A stretch of DNA of 64,000 bases from DASZTV01 sp035548125 (GCA_035548125.1 DASZTV010000024.1:1-64000), one strand, 5' to 3'; counted from the stretch's first letter, positions 8,901 to 17,706 are shown. Made by a program: numbers and translations. The notes: generated by a model not told the origin, from the sequence alone.

Positions 8901-10100
8901 ATGTCGATGAGCAGCGAGTGGGGTCGCATCGACGCCGACGGATCGGTCTATCTGAAGACTGCCGGCGGCGAGCGGCTGATCGGCTCCTGGCAGGCCGGCT
9001 CGCTCGAAGAGGGCCTCGCCTTCTACACGAAGCGCTACGACGATCTCAATGCCGACGTCGTGCTCCTCGAAGGTCGGGTGAAGTCGCCGTCGGCCGACCC
9101 GAAGGCGGTGAAGGAGGCGGCGCTCAAGCTCGCCGCAACCGTCCCCGAGGCCGCAGCGATCGGCAACCTGGAGAGCCTTACCAAGCGCCTCGAAGGCGTC
9201 GTCGCCAAGGCCGACGAACGGCTGGCGGAGCGCGCCGCGGAACGAGCGAAGGCGGCGGAAGCCGACGTCGAGCGCAAGCGGGCTCTCGTCGCCGAGGCCG
9301 AGCGGCTCGCGACGAGCGACTCCTGGAAGGCCGGCTCGGAACGGTTCCGGGCGATCGTCGAGGAGTGGAAGACGATCCGGATCGACCGCAAGACGGACTC
9401 GGCGCTGTGGGAAGCGTTCGCGGCCGCTCGACGGTCCTTCGACGCGCGTCGCCGGGCGCACTTCGCCGAGCTGGACGCAGCGCGCGAGGCAGCCGCGGAG
9501 CGCAAGACCAAGCTCGCAGCGGAGGCCGAGAAGCTCGCCGAGTCCTCGGAGTGGGGTCCGACCGCCAAACGCTTCCGTGACCTCATGGCGGAGTGGAAGG
9601 CGGCCGGCCGAGCCACGCGCGAAGCCGACGACCAGCTCTGGCAGCGCTTCAAGAGCGCGCAGGACAAGTTCTTCGAGCGGCGCTCGGAGGTGTTCAACGC
9701 CCGCGACGAGGAGCAGGCCACCAACCTCACCGCGAAGCGCGAGCTCATCGCCGAGGCCGCGACGCTGGACGCCGCGAAGGACCCGGAGGGCGCCCGGAAG
9801 CGACTGAAGTCGATCCACGACCGCTGGGAGAAGATCGGCCACGTCCCGCGCGACGAGAAGGACAGACTCGAGCGCGAGCTCGGCGACATCGAGCGCGCGA
9901 TCCGCGAGGCGACGAACGCGGCCCGCAAGGTCGAGGTGCCGGAGTCACCACTCGTCATCCGGTTGCGGGAATCGGTGGAGAAGCTGCAAGCACGCCTCGA
10001 GCGCGCGCGATCGGCTGGTGACGACAAGCTCGCGGCAGAGACCCAGGAAGCACTGTCCACGCAGCGCGAGTGGCTTGCCCAGGCCGAGGCCGCGAGCTAG
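8901..10100 (+). CDS. DUF349 domain-containing protein
   Basis: 399-residue, highly charged protein made of repeated DUF349 units: three to four helical segments each with a W-K-x-I or W-K-A core (for example SWKAGSERFRAIVEEWKTI, EWGPTAKRFRDLMAEWKAA, DRWEKIGHVPRDE) interleaved with Ala/Glu/Lys/Arg-rich coiled-coil stretches. The C-terminal 50 residues form another predicted coiled coil. No signal peptide or membrane segment. The family is widespread in actinobacteria and its role is not established. ATG at 8901 (or 8907, in frame). Divergent from rex with the Rex operator between them; converges on the glutaredoxin-like gene with four bases between the stops. Confidence 0.85.
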   Translation: MSMSSEWGRIDADGSVYLKTAGGERLIGSWQAGSLEEGLAFYTKRYDDLNADVVLLEGRVKSPSADPKAVKEAALKLAATVPEAAAIGNLESLTKRLEGVVAKADERLAERAAERAKAAEADVERKRALVAEAERLATSDSWKAGSERFRAIVEEWKTIRIDRKTDSALWEAFAAARRSFDARRRAHFAELDAAREAAAERKTKLAAEAEKLAESSEWGPTAKRFRDLMAEWKAAGRATREADDQLWQRFKSAQDKFFERRSEVFNARDEEQATNLTAKRELIAEAATLDAAKDPEGARKRLKSIHDRWEKIGHVPRDEKDRLERELGDIERAIREATNAARKVEVPESPLVIRLRESVEKLQARLERARSAGDDKLAAETQEALSTQREWLAQAEAAS

Positions 10101-10104
10101 CGGT

Positions 10105-10359
10105 TCAGCCCGCGAGCGCGGTTCGCAGCCGTGCCGGGTCCACGCGGAAGATGTCGTGGACCGCACCGTCGACCAGCACGACCGGCACCATCTCGCGCCA
10201 CTCGCCGCGGCGAGCGGCGTCGGCAACGTCGGCCAGGTTCGTCGAGCGCCAGCCGACGCCGAGCTCGGCACATACCCGCTCGATGACGGCGACGGCGTCC
10301 TCGCACAGGTGGCAGCCCGGGTTCACGACCACCTCGACCCGCTCGCCGGATCCGGCCAT
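10105..10359 (-). CDS. Glutaredoxin family protein
   Basis: Small thioredoxin-fold protein, 84 residues. N-terminal beta strand VEVVVNPGCHLC contains a CxxC redox motif (CHLC, about residues 14-17), followed by a helix and the strand MVPVVLVDG with the cis-proline (VPVV) typical of glutaredoxin-like DUF836 proteins. ATG at 10359 is preferred over the upstream ATG at 10455, which lies in the acyl-CoA ligase gene. The start is two bases after the ligase stop, so the two are probably co-transcribed. Likely a cytoplasmic thiol-disulfide protein; partner unknown. Confidence 0.85.
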   Translation of the reverse strand: MAGSGERVEVVVNPGCHLCEDAVAVIERVCAELGVGWRSTNLADVADAARRGEWREMVPVVLVDGAVHDIFRVDPARLRTALAG

Positions 10360-10361
10360 CG

Positions 10362-11867
10362 CTACGAGGGGGTCGACTCGCGCAGCCTGCCGCGCGCGAC
10401 CTTGCCGACCAGCGAGTGGGGCAGCTCGTCGACGAACTCCACGGCCGTCGGGCACTTGAACCTGGCCAGCCGACTCGCGGCGTAGTCGATCAGCGCTTCG
10501 GCCGACGGGGAGGCACCGGAGCGAGGCACGACCAACACCTTCACGGTCTCGCCGGTGTAGGGATGGGCCACGCCGATCGCGGCGACCTCGGCGACGTCGG
10601 GATGCTGCAACAGCGCCTCCTCGACCTCGCGCGGATAGACGTTGAAGCCGCTGACGATGATCAGGTCGCGCGCCCGGTCGACGAGGAACAAGTCGCCGTC
10701 GCTGTCGAGGTAGCCGATGTCACCGGTCCGGAACCAGCCGTTCTCGTCCGGCCCGCCCGAGCCGTCCGACCAGTACCCGGAGAACAGGTTCGGACCGCGA
10801 ACGACGACCTCGCCCGCGTCGTCGCGGATCTCGTCGTCGTCGAGGTCGAGATCGGTGTCCAGCGAGATCTGAAGCTCCACGCCGGGAACCGGTCGGCCGA
10901 CGCTCCCCGGCTTGGCCACCTCACTGCACAACGTTGTCGTGAGCACCGGTGCGGTCTCTGTGAGGCCGTAGCCCTCGAAGATGTGGTGACCGCTCGCCTC
11001 CAGCACCGCGGACAGTACGGCTGGGGCAAGCGGAGCTGCGCCCGACAGCACCAGACGAACGTTCGACAGTGAGTCGCCGAGATCGGGCAGCATCGACCAC
11101 GCGACGAACATCGGCGGCGCGCCGAGCAGCGCACTGACCTGCTGCTCGCGGACCAGGGCAAGCGTCTCGACCGGGTCGAAGCGGGCGGCGAGGACACCGG
11201 TTGCCGCCGTCCGGGCGATCATCCCGAGACCGCTGTTGAGGCCGTACACGTGGAACAGCGGCAGCACGAGCAGAACCCGATCGTCCGCCTGTACGACCGG
11301 GGGGTCGATGTTCGAGAGCTGGTCGAGGTTCGCCAGGAGCGCGCGATGACTGAGCATCGCGCCGCGCGGCCGGCCGGAGGTGCCGGAGGTGTAGAGCAGC
11401 ACGGCGAGGTCCTCGCCGCCGCCGGTTGCCGGGGCGGGCTGTCCATCACCCGTGCCGAGCAGCTGGCTCCACCCACCGGCGCCGCCGTCGACCACGATCG
11501 TGGTGACCTCGCCCGCCTCGGTCAGCACCGCTCGGTGCTCGTCGTCGGTGATGACCAGCGACGTCGCGGCGTCGTTCAGCTGATAGCCGAGTTCCGGCGC
11601 CGTGTAACCGGTGTTGAGCGGCACGGCGACGAGTCCGGCACGAAGGACGCCGAAATAGGCGATCGCGAACGGGATGGAGTTAGGCAGCAGCAACCCGATC
11701 CGGGAGCCCACGTCGTACCCCGCGGCACGCAGCCCGGCGGCGCACCGTGAGACGTCACGGTCGAGCTCGGCCCATGTGACCGTCTGGTCGCCCGCCACCA
11801 GGGCGGCCTTGTCCGGCGACGCCGCCGCCGCGGCGCTCACCAGATCGGCAAGGTTGGTGGCCGCCAT
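10362..11867 (-). CDS. AMP-dependent synthetase/acyl-CoA ligase (FadD-like)
   Basis: ANL-superfamily ligase that activates a carboxylate with ATP and joins it to CoA. 501 residues, full length. Motifs: P-loop-like YTSGTSGRPRGAMLSH (about 160), EGYGLTETAP (about 300), GWFRTGDIGYLD (about 382), VDRARDLIIVSGFNVYPREVE hinge region, and the C-terminal catalytic lysine region LVGKVARGRLRE. These are the features of long-chain or medium-chain acyl-CoA ligases; the substrate cannot be read from the sequence. ATG at 11867. Upstream, 53 bases separate it from the amidase stop, so it may belong to the same transcription unit. Confidence 0.9.
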   Translation of the reverse strand: MAATNLADLVSAAAAASPDKAALVAGDQTVTWAELDRDVSRCAAGLRAAGYDVGSRIGLLLPNSIPFAIAYFGVLRAGLVAVPLNTGYTAPELGYQLNDAATSLVITDDEHRAVLTEAGEVTTIVVDGGAGGWSQLLGTGDGQPAPATGGGEDLAVLLYTSGTSGRPRGAMLSHRALLANLDQLSNIDPPVVQADDRVLLVLPLFHVYGLNSGLGMIARTAATGVLAARFDPVETLALVREQQVSALLGAPPMFVAWSMLPDLGDSLSNVRLVLSGAAPLAPAVLSAVLEASGHHIFEGYGLTETAPVLTTTLCSEVAKPGSVGRPVPGVELQISLDTDLDLDDDEIRDDAGEVVVRGPNLFSGYWSDGSGGPDENGWFRTGDIGYLDSDGDLFLVDRARDLIIVSGFNVYPREVEEALLQHPDVAEVAAIGVAHPYTGETVKVLVVPRSGASPSAEALIDYAASRLARFKCPTAVEFVDELPHSLVGKVARGRLRESTPS

Positions 11868-11920
11868 GTGCCGAGTGTTTCACACTTGCAAGCACTCCTC
11901 GGCGGCCGAACGGTCCCTCG

Positions 11921-13249
11921 TCAGGGCGCGTCGGCGACCGGCGGCAGGGCATCCACCCACCGTCGTCCCGAGGCCATCTCGACGTGCTCGGCCGCGTCCA
12001 GCAACGCAGCCTCGTTGCCCCAAGCGGCGAGCAGCTGCAGGCCGATCGGCAGCCCGCTCGGATGCAGGCCGACCGGCACCGAGATCCCCGGCACCCCGGC
12101 GAGGTTTGCCGCGACGGCCTGCCGCAGGTTCGCCGGGTCCGCCATCGCGGGCCCCGAGGGCAGCTGGATCACGGGAGCCTCGATCGGTGGCGCGGGCGCG
12201 GGATTCGTGGGCCAGGCGAGGAGGTCGACCCGCTCGAACGCGGCCGCGAACTCCCGCCGCAGCCGGGCGCGCACCCGGTCGGCCCGAAGCAGCCGCGATG
12301 CGGGGATCGTTGTCGCATAGCCGATCATGCCGCGGGTCAGCGGGTCGAGCTCGGGCAACAGGTCCGCAGGGACCGCCGCCGAAAGCTCAACGCTCGCCCT
12401 CACCCCACCGGCGGCGGAACCGAGCTCGGCAAATCGGATCGTCACGTCCTCGGTGGCGAACCCCGCGACGTCGAGAGCGGCGGTGCAGGCGTCGGCGACC
12501 GCGGGGTCGACGTCGTCCCAGTACGGAGCCCGCACGACCCCGACGCGCAGTCGCGAACCGTCGTTGCGGGGCAGTGGACGGTGGAGGAGCGCGGCGGCGA
12601 CCAGCCGCGCGTCAGCGCTGTCGCGGCCGAACGCGCCGGGTGCCGACAACGTCGAGTTGCTCCCGGGGTACCCGTCGTACGGAAGCGCGCCGTAGGTCAG
12701 CTTCAACCCGACGACGCCGCACCATCCCGCCGGCAGCCGGGTCGAGCCACCACTGTCACTCCCCACTGAACCGCCGACCAGCCGGGCGCCGACCGCGGCC
12801 GCCGAGCCGCCCGAGGAACCCCCGCTGCAATGCGCCGGATTCCAGGGGTTGCCCGACGGACCGTACGTCGAGACCAAACCGGTGGTGCCGAGCCCGAGCT
12901 CGTGCTGGTTGTCCACGCCGACCACGACCGCCCCCGCGTCGCGCAGCCGGCGGAACACGCCCGACGGCCCGGCCGCGCCGAGCTCGTGTGCGGTACCGCT
13001 GTGGTAGCCCCGCCAGGGCAGCGCGAACATGTCCTTCACCGTGACGGGCACGCCGTGCAGCGGTCCGGAAGGTGCCGCCTCCGCCATCGCTCGCGACTGC
13101 TCGGGGAAGGTCACCGCGACGGCGTTGACCGTCGCGTTGCGCTCCTCGATCCGCACGAGCGTCGCCTCGAGCAGCTCCACCGACGACAGCTCGCCACGGG
13201 CGACCGCGGACGCCTGGTCACGCAGCGAAAGATCCTGCGGATGGCTCAT
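11921..13249 (-). CDS. Amidase signature family protein (AtzE-like)
   Basis: Amidase-signature hydrolase of 442 residues. The Ser-cisSer-Lys triad is visible: lysine in VTVKDMF (about residue 70), and the Gly/Ser-rich loop GGSSGGSAAAVGARLVGG followed by SVGSDSGGSTRLPA, giving the cis-Ser and nucleophilic Ser. The mid-chain sequence resembles AtzE/GatA-type amidases. The ATG at 13249 overlaps the stop of a 51-residue gene (ATGA), and that tiny protein resembles the GatC/AtzG partner that stabilises AtzE-type amidases. Substrate unknown; amide or carboxybiuret-type substrates are possible by analogy only. Confidence 0.88.
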   Translation of the reverse strand: MSHPQDLSLRDQASAVARGELSSVELLEATLVRIEERNATVNAVAVTFPEQSRAMAEAAPSGPLHGVPVTVKDMFALPWRGYHSGTAHELGAAGPSGVFRRLRDAGAVVVGVDNQHELGLGTTGLVSTYGPSGNPWNPAHCSGGSSGGSAAAVGARLVGGSVGSDSGGSTRLPAGWCGVVGLKLTYGALPYDGYPGSNSTLSAPGAFGRDSADARLVAAALLHRPLPRNDGSRLRVGVVRAPYWDDVDPAVADACTAALDVAGFATEDVTIRFAELGSAAGGVRASVELSAAVPADLLPELDPLTRGMIGYATTIPASRLLRADRVRARLRREFAAAFERVDLLAWPTNPAPAPPIEAPVIQLPSGPAMADPANLRQAVAANLAGVPGISVPVGLHPSGLPIGLQLLAAWGNEAALLDAAEHVEMASGRRWVDALPPVADAP

Positions 13250-13401
13250 TCGCCGGCCTCTCCGCGGCCGACGCTGCGAGGTGCACGACCCGGATCGAGA
13301 TCCGCCTCGAGGGGCAGCTCCGCAAGGTCGGCAGCGTCCAGCAGAGCCATCACCGGCTCGAAGGCCGAAGCGATCAGCCCGGTCAGGTCGTCGGTTGTCA
13401 T
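13246..13401 (-). CDS. Small GatC/AtzG-like amidase partner (51 aa)
   Basis: Tiny reading frame from ATG 13401 to TGA 13246, 51 residues, starting MTTDDLTGLIASAFEPVM and continuing LLDAADLAELPLEADLDPG before APRSVGRGEAGE. An amphipathic helix followed by a LP-x-E-x-DLDPG segment resembles the end of AtzG/GatC-type small subunits (the LP...EPAP pattern of DUF4089 proteins, recalled). Its stop overlaps the amidase start as ATGA, the arrangement expected for a partner made in equal amounts. Codon use is G/C-ending throughout. Without a profile search the family assignment is tentative, but the reading frame is credible. Confidence 0.6.
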   Translation of the reverse strand: MTTDDLTGLIASAFEPVMALLDAADLAELPLEADLDPGRAPRSVGRGEAGE

Positions 13402-13413
13402 GCGCAGAGTTCC

Positions 13414-15594
13414 CTAGAGCAGGCCGCGCTTCGTGGGTGAGGTGGTCGGGGTCACCTCAGGAGTCGGCTTCCCGGCCGGAGGGCTGGGAGTCGACGACGG
13501 GCTCGCGATCGCGCTCCCCGTGGCTGTCGGCTTAGCGGTCGCGCTGTACGTCGGAACCGGCGCGATCGTCGGCGCTCCCACTGCGGCGGGCGGGCCCTGC
13601 AATGTTCGGTAGTTGCTGAAGATCCGCGAGAAGATCTGGGCCGGAAGTGTCCCGCCGTAGACCGGAGCGCCGTAGGAGCTGCGGAGCTGGCGGGCGACGA
13701 CCTTGCCTCCTACGCGGTGATACGGCTTGTCGTATCCCATCCACACGCTGATGCAGAGCGCGCGCGTACAGCCGGTGAACCATGCGTTGGTGAAGTCGTC
13801 CGTCGTGCCGGTCTTGCCGTAGACCGGGAACGGCTGGCGCGCCGCCCGGCCGGTGCCGTAGGACACCACCTGTTCCATGGCCGACGTCACCTCGTCGGCG
13901 ATGGTCCGCGGCAGCACTCGCTTGCCGGCTGGCTTCGCCGTCGCCCGGAACAGCTCGCCCTGAGCCGGCGTCCTCACCGACAGCACGGTCCGCACCGGGT
14001 GGTGGACGCCGCCGTCGACGAACGTCCCGTAGGCGGACGCTTCGGACAGCGGCGTGGTCGGTATGCCGAGGGCGTACGACGGGCACAGCACGCCCTTGCG
14101 CTGCCCGCAGGTGCGGCCGGAGTCCATGTGTCCGACCTCGAGGCCGGCGTGCTTGGCGAACCGGACGATCTTGTTCAGCCCCACCTCGACGCCGAGCGGC
14201 GCGAAGACGGTGTTGATCGACTGCACCAGAGCGCTTTGCAGGCTGTAGGTCCCGGCTCCGCCCTCGGCGTTGCACGGCCGGTACCCGACCGCGACCTGGA
14301 TGCACTCCGGCGCGTAGTGCGTCTCGCTCAACGTGTGTCCGTGTTGCAGCGCCACCGCGAGCGTGAACGGCTTGATGGTTGATCCCGACGAGCGCGTGAT
14401 GCTGCCGGGCGGCGGGTCTGCGACGTCCTCGCCGTTCTCGACGTATCCGCCGACCTTGCGCTCGGTGAGCGCGCGCAAGTCGCCGTTGCGCGGGTCTACC
14501 GCGACGATGGCGGCGTCGAGGCCCTTCGACTTCGGCAACACCTCGTGCAACGCGTCGACCGCGGCCTGCTGCAGGTCGAGGTTCAGCGTCGTCTTCACCT
14601 TCATACCGCCCGACTCGAACAACGTGGCGTCGCCGTAGTGCTGGAGCGACTGGCCGACGAGGTCACGGAACTCGGGGGCGATCGTCTGGGCATCCGGCTG
14701 TTCAGCGGCAACGATGGGAGGCAGTGAGTCGTGGTACGCGTCACCTGCCTGCTGAGAGCTGATGTCTCCCGCGATGAGCATCTGGTTGAGGACGTAGAGC
14801 TCCCGCGCCCGCGCCTGCTTCGGGTCCGCGATCGGGTTCCACACCGACGGCGCCGGGGCTATGCCCGCGAGGGTGGCCGCGCGCGCCAAACCGAGCGACG
14901 GGTCTTCGACGCCGGTCTTCGGGTTGAGGTTGATCTGGTCGATCGGTACGCCGAAATAGAACCTGCTCGCGGCGTCCACGCCGGCCACGCCGTTCCCCAG
15001 ATACAGCGTGTTGAGGTAGCGCGTGAGGATGTCCGCCTTCGACAGATGCCGTTCGAGCCGAATCGCGAGGGAGGCCTCCCGCAGCTTGCGCAGCGCGGTC
15101 TGCTCGTCACCCGTGTAGACGTTCTTCACGTACTGCTGGGTGATCGTCGAGCCGCCCTGGAACGTGCCGCCCGTGACGTCGCGCCACGCCGCTCGGAGAA
15201 TCGCGATCGGGTCGACGCCGGCGTTGGAGTAGAAGCTCTTGTCCTCGGCCGCGACGATCGCCTGTCGCATCACAGTCGGGATCTTGGACGCCGGCACCGG
15301 ATGTTCGATCTGCGGAGAGTGGATGGTGGCGAACACCTGGCCGTTGGAGTCGAGCAGGATCACCGACTTGGGCGGTACGGGCTGGAAGTTGTAGTCCAGC
15401 GGCGCAGCGACCAGGCCGGCCGCAAAACAGACCACGCCGACGACCACGGCGAGGACCAACCAGCCGAAGACCTGCCTGCGGCGGCGGCGAGCGTGGGCGA
15501 CCCGACGGCGTCGTGCGGCGATGGCAGCCGCGGCGCTTCGCCGGATCAGCGGCCGCGGACCGGCCGGCTGGCGCGTGGGAAGGGCGCCTGGCAT
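13414..15594 (-). CDS. Bifunctional penicillin-binding protein (class A, transglycosylase/transpeptidase)
   Basis: Peptidoglycan synthase, 726 residues. An Arg-rich cytoplasmic N-terminus precedes one membrane helix (VFGWLVLAVVVGVVCFAAGLV). Glycosyltransferase 51 domain: AAEDKSFYSNAGVDP (catalytic Glu), FQGGSTITQQYVKN and LYLGNGVAGVDAAS. Transpeptidase domain: SxxK as STIKPF, SxN as SINTVF, KTG as YGKTGTTDDFTNAW. The last 70 residues are a Pro/Ser/Thr-rich tail ending TKRGLL. I place the start at ATG 15594 because a GGAGG lies seven bases upstream; the longer frame to 15648 is encoded by a dispersed repeat (15601-15650). Divergent from the bldN-like gene, sharing a palindrome-rich 200-base interval. 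Confidence 0.93.
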   Translation of the reverse strand: MPGALPTRQPAGPRPLIRRSAAAAIAARRRRVAHARRRRRQVFGWLVLAVVVGVVCFAAGLVAAPLDYNFQPVPPKSVILLDSNGQVFATIHSPQIEHPVPASKIPTVMRQAIVAAEDKSFYSNAGVDPIAILRAAWRDVTGGTFQGGSTITQQYVKNVYTGDEQTALRKLREASLAIRLERHLSKADILTRYLNTLYLGNGVAGVDAASRFYFGVPIDQINLNPKTGVEDPSLGLARAATLAGIAPAPSVWNPIADPKQARARELYVLNQMLIAGDISSQQAGDAYHDSLPPIVAAEQPDAQTIAPEFRDLVGQSLQHYGDATLFESGGMKVKTTLNLDLQQAAVDALHEVLPKSKGLDAAIVAVDPRNGDLRALTERKVGGYVENGEDVADPPPGSITRSSGSTIKPFTLAVALQHGHTLSETHYAPECIQVAVGYRPCNAEGGAGTYSLQSALVQSINTVFAPLGVEVGLNKIVRFAKHAGLEVGHMDSGRTCGQRKGVLCPSYALGIPTTPLSEASAYGTFVDGGVHHPVRTVLSVRTPAQGELFRATAKPAGKRVLPRTIADEVTSAMEQVVSYGTGRAARQPFPVYGKTGTTDDFTNAWFTGCTRALCISVWMGYDKPYHRVGGKVVARQLRSSYGAPVYGGTLPAQIFSRIFSNYRTLQGPPAAVGAPTIAPVPTYSATAKPTATGSAIASPSSTPSPPAGKPTPEVTPTTSPTKRGLL

Positions 15595-15600
15595 CCGTCC

Positions 15601-15650
15601 ACCTCCCACCCGCCACCCGTCGCGGTGCCGGCTTGCCGGCGCTGACATTT
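15601..15650. repeat. Dispersed leader repeat, copy A (before PBP start)
   Basis: Read on the minus strand it has a GC stem (GCCGGC-AA-GCCGGC), a CACCGCGACGGG stretch and ends in GTGGGAGGTGGAC, which supplies the ribosome binding site of the PBP gene. About 85 percent identical by eye to copy B at 44965-45016, in the same position and orientation relative to lysS. No coding role is likely. Confidence 0.7.
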
Positions 15651-15673
15651 GGACCCTATGCGCAACGCGGCCT

Positions 15674-15707
15674 GTGACTAGCCGCGCGTCACGTTGGTGA
15701 CTAGTCA
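15674..15707. promoter_or_regulatory. Paired GTGACTAG elements between PBP and sigma factor genes
   Basis: GTGACTAG occurs at 15674-15681 and again at 15697-15704, 23 bases apart (about two helical turns). The second lies in the perfect palindrome TGACTAGTCA (15698-15707), and the first forms GTGAC-N9-GTCAC (15674-15692). The arrangement looks like a double operator in the shared upstream region of the penicillin-binding protein and the BldN-like sigma factor. The cognate regulator is not known; it does not match the BldD consensus as I recall it. Confidence 0.45.
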
Positions 15708-15805
15708 GAAATAGCCCGGATTCGCCATGGTCCGGCCCGCTTCGTCCGGTGTGTCATGACAGGCGTCGATCGGACTCCCGGTCGCCGTAGCACCCAGGGG
15801 ATGCC

Positions 15806-16642
15806 ATGCAGTCGTGCACGGTGGGAGGCCACCGGACCGTCGGATACGACGGCCTGTCGGCGCTCCGGCTCGCCGTCGCGATCCAGCGCGACCCCCTCGG
15901 CGGGATGCCCGCCGAGCGAGCGGCGTACCGATCCATCCCACGCCCGCGCACCTCTCCCGCCGTCGGCGTGATGCACCGCAGCACGGACGCCGCGCTCCCG
16001 AGAACCGCCGAAGCGCCTCGTCCGCGCACCCCCGTGGCGGCTCCCAAGATCCCGAGCCCGTCCCCTCCCGCCGAGCCGACCAGCGAGCAGGCTCGCATCA
16101 TGGCGGCGGTCCGCGCCGCGCAGGCCGGCGACGGCGAAGCCTTCGGTGAGCTCTATGACGCCTACGCCGACCTGGTTCACCGCTACATCGCGTATCGGGT
16201 GGGCAACTACGCGCTCGCCGAGGACCTCACCAGCGAGACCTTCCTGCGGGCCTTGCGCCGGATCTCGACGTTCACGTGGCAGGGTCGCGACTTCGGCGCG
16301 TGGCTCGTGACGATCGCGCGGAACCTGGTCGCCGACCACTACAAGTCCAGCCGCTACAAGCTCGAGCAGCCGACCCCGGACATGATCAGCGCCGGCGCCG
16401 ACAGCGAGGAGGACGGCCCCGAGACGGCGGTCCTCGCCGGCATCACGAACGCGACGCTGCTCGCCGCGGTCCGCCAGCTGGGTCAGGAGCAACAGGACTG
16501 CATCGTGCTGCGCTTCCTGCAAGGCCTCTCGGTCGCGGAAACCGCCGCGATCCTCGGCAAGAACGAAGGCGCGGTCAAAGCGCTTCAGTACCGCGCGGTC
16601 AAAGCCCTCGGACGCCTACTCCCATCGGATCTGGTCGCATGA
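15806..16642 (+). CDS. bldN: RNA polymerase sigma factor, ECF family, BldN type
   Basis: ECF sigma factor of 278 residues. Sigma-2 region: YRVGNYALAEDLTSETFLRAL, ISTFTWQGRDFGAWLV and IARNLVADHYKSSR; sigma-4 region: LRFLQGLSVAETAAILGKNEGAVKALQYRAVKAL. These match Streptomyces BldN almost residue for residue (recalled). The first about 85 residues lie before the sigma domain; BldN of Streptomyces is likewise made as a pro-protein with an N-terminal extension containing a DGLSALR-like segment (here YDGLSALRLAV), which supports the early ATG at 15806. BldN controls surface-sheath genes in Streptomyces. The stop overlaps the anti-sigma start as ATGA. Confidence 0.9.
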   Translation: MQSCTVGGHRTVGYDGLSALRLAVAIQRDPLGGMPAERAAYRSIPRPRTSPAVGVMHRSTDAALPRTAEAPRPRTPVAAPKIPSPSPPAEPTSEQARIMAAVRAAQAGDGEAFGELYDAYADLVHRYIAYRVGNYALAEDLTSETFLRALRRISTFTWQGRDFGAWLVTIARNLVADHYKSSRYKLEQPTPDMISAGADSEEDGPETAVLAGITNATLLAAVRQLGQEQQDCIVLRFLQGLSVAETAAILGKNEGAVKALQYRAVKALGRLLPSDLVA

Positions 16643-17706
16643 GCACCTCCCTGAACAACGCGGCTGAGCGGTTCGCCCAGCTGATCGATCTGACCAACCC
16701 GCCGCTGCTGCTCGACGGCGGCGACCCCCGGATGCGCCCGGCACTGGCGCTCACCGCCGCGCTGCGCTCGGCCGCACGTGAGACAGGTCCTGCCCCGCTG
16801 TCACCGCAGGCGCGGCAGCTGATGCGCGAGCGCCTCGTGGCGGCAGCCGCTGACCGCAGCGCCGCCGCGCCGATGCCCACCATCGCTGCGCGCGTCGCCT
16901 CCGCCACCGACCGCGGGCAGCAGCGCGCGGCGGCCGCCGGCCGGCGCATCGGTCGCCGGACGTCGGCAATCGTCGGCTCGGTGATGATCCTCACCTCGAT
17001 CAGCGGAGTCGGCGTCGCCGCGGCCCGCTCGGTGCCTGGCTCGCCGTTCTACGACCTGAAACGCGGAGCCGAAGCGGTCCAGCTGTGGTTCTCCTCCGGC
17101 GAGGCTGCGAAGGGCCAGCGTCATCTGGAGTTCGCGCGCACCCGGCTCGCAGAGGCCAAGCAGCTGTCGCCGGACTCGCCGTACCTCGCGGCCACGCTCC
17201 GTGCGATGAACGAAGAGACCCGTCAGGCGAACACCGATCTCGTGAAGGCGTACCGGACGACGGGCTCGGTCAAGCCCCTCGCTGACCTGGTCCGGTTCGC
17301 TCGGTCCCAGTACGAAGACCTCGCGAAGCTCGGCGCTGCGCTCCCCAAGGAGCTCCGTGACCAGGCGACCTACTCGGCGCAGCTGCTTGCCGGCGTCGGG
17401 GTCGAGGTCAAGTCGCTGACCACCGGTCTGTGCGCAAAGTGCGGAGGCACCCACACCCCTGCGGTCAGCCCCAAGGGCGGGAAGCCGATCGTCGCGCCCA
17501 CCCCCACGGCAGCCGGTACCAAGCCGGGCCACCGTACGGCTCCCTCGACGCAGCCGTCCCGGTCACCCAAGAGCCTGCTCCCGGGCAACCTGATCCCGAC
17601 GCTGCCGCCGCTCACCCATCCGAAGGGCCAGCAGGACAACAACCCGCTGCCCAAGCTCTCGCCGTTGCCGTTGCTGTCCTCCCTCGCGCAGCTGCTCGGC
17701 GGCTGA
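16639..17706 (+). CDS. rsbN: DUF5667 membrane anti-sigma factor (RsbN-like)
   Basis: 355 residues. The N-terminal about 100 residues are cytoplasmic and helical (NNAAERFAQLID, then RLVAAAADRS), as expected for the sigma-binding part; one membrane helix follows (IVGSVMILTSISGVGVAAA, about 110-128), then the DUF5667 signature SVPGSPFYDLKRGAEAVQLW with a long helical extracytoplasmic domain (about 130-250) and a Pro/Thr/Lys-rich tail. CAKCGG near residue 270 is a possible disulfide or metal pair. It overlaps the sigma gene by four bases, the classic coupled sigma/anti-sigma arrangement, and matches Streptomyces RsbN, which holds BldN at the membrane. Ends at a terminator. Confidence 0.85.
   Translation: MSTSLNNAAERFAQLIDLTNPPLLLDGGDPRMRPALALTAALRSAARETGPAPLSPQARQLMRERLVAAAADRSAAAPMPTIAARVASATDRGQQRAAAAGRRIGRRTSAIVGSVMILTSISGVGVAAARSVPGSPFYDLKRGAEAVQLWFSSGEAAKGQRHLEFARTRLAEAKQLSPDSPYLAATLRAMNEETRQANTDLVKAYRTTGSVKPLADLVRFARSQYEDLAKLGAALPKELRDQATYSAQLLAGVGVEVKSLTTGLCAKCGGTHTPAVSPKGGKPIVAPTPTAAGTKPGHRTAPSTQPSRSPKSLLPGNLIPTLPPLTHPKGQQDNNPLPKLSPLPLLSSLAQLLGG

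Noticed and set aside
15674..15692. BldD site before the bldN-like gene
   Set aside because: GTGAC-N9-GTCAC does not match the BldD consensus as I recall it.
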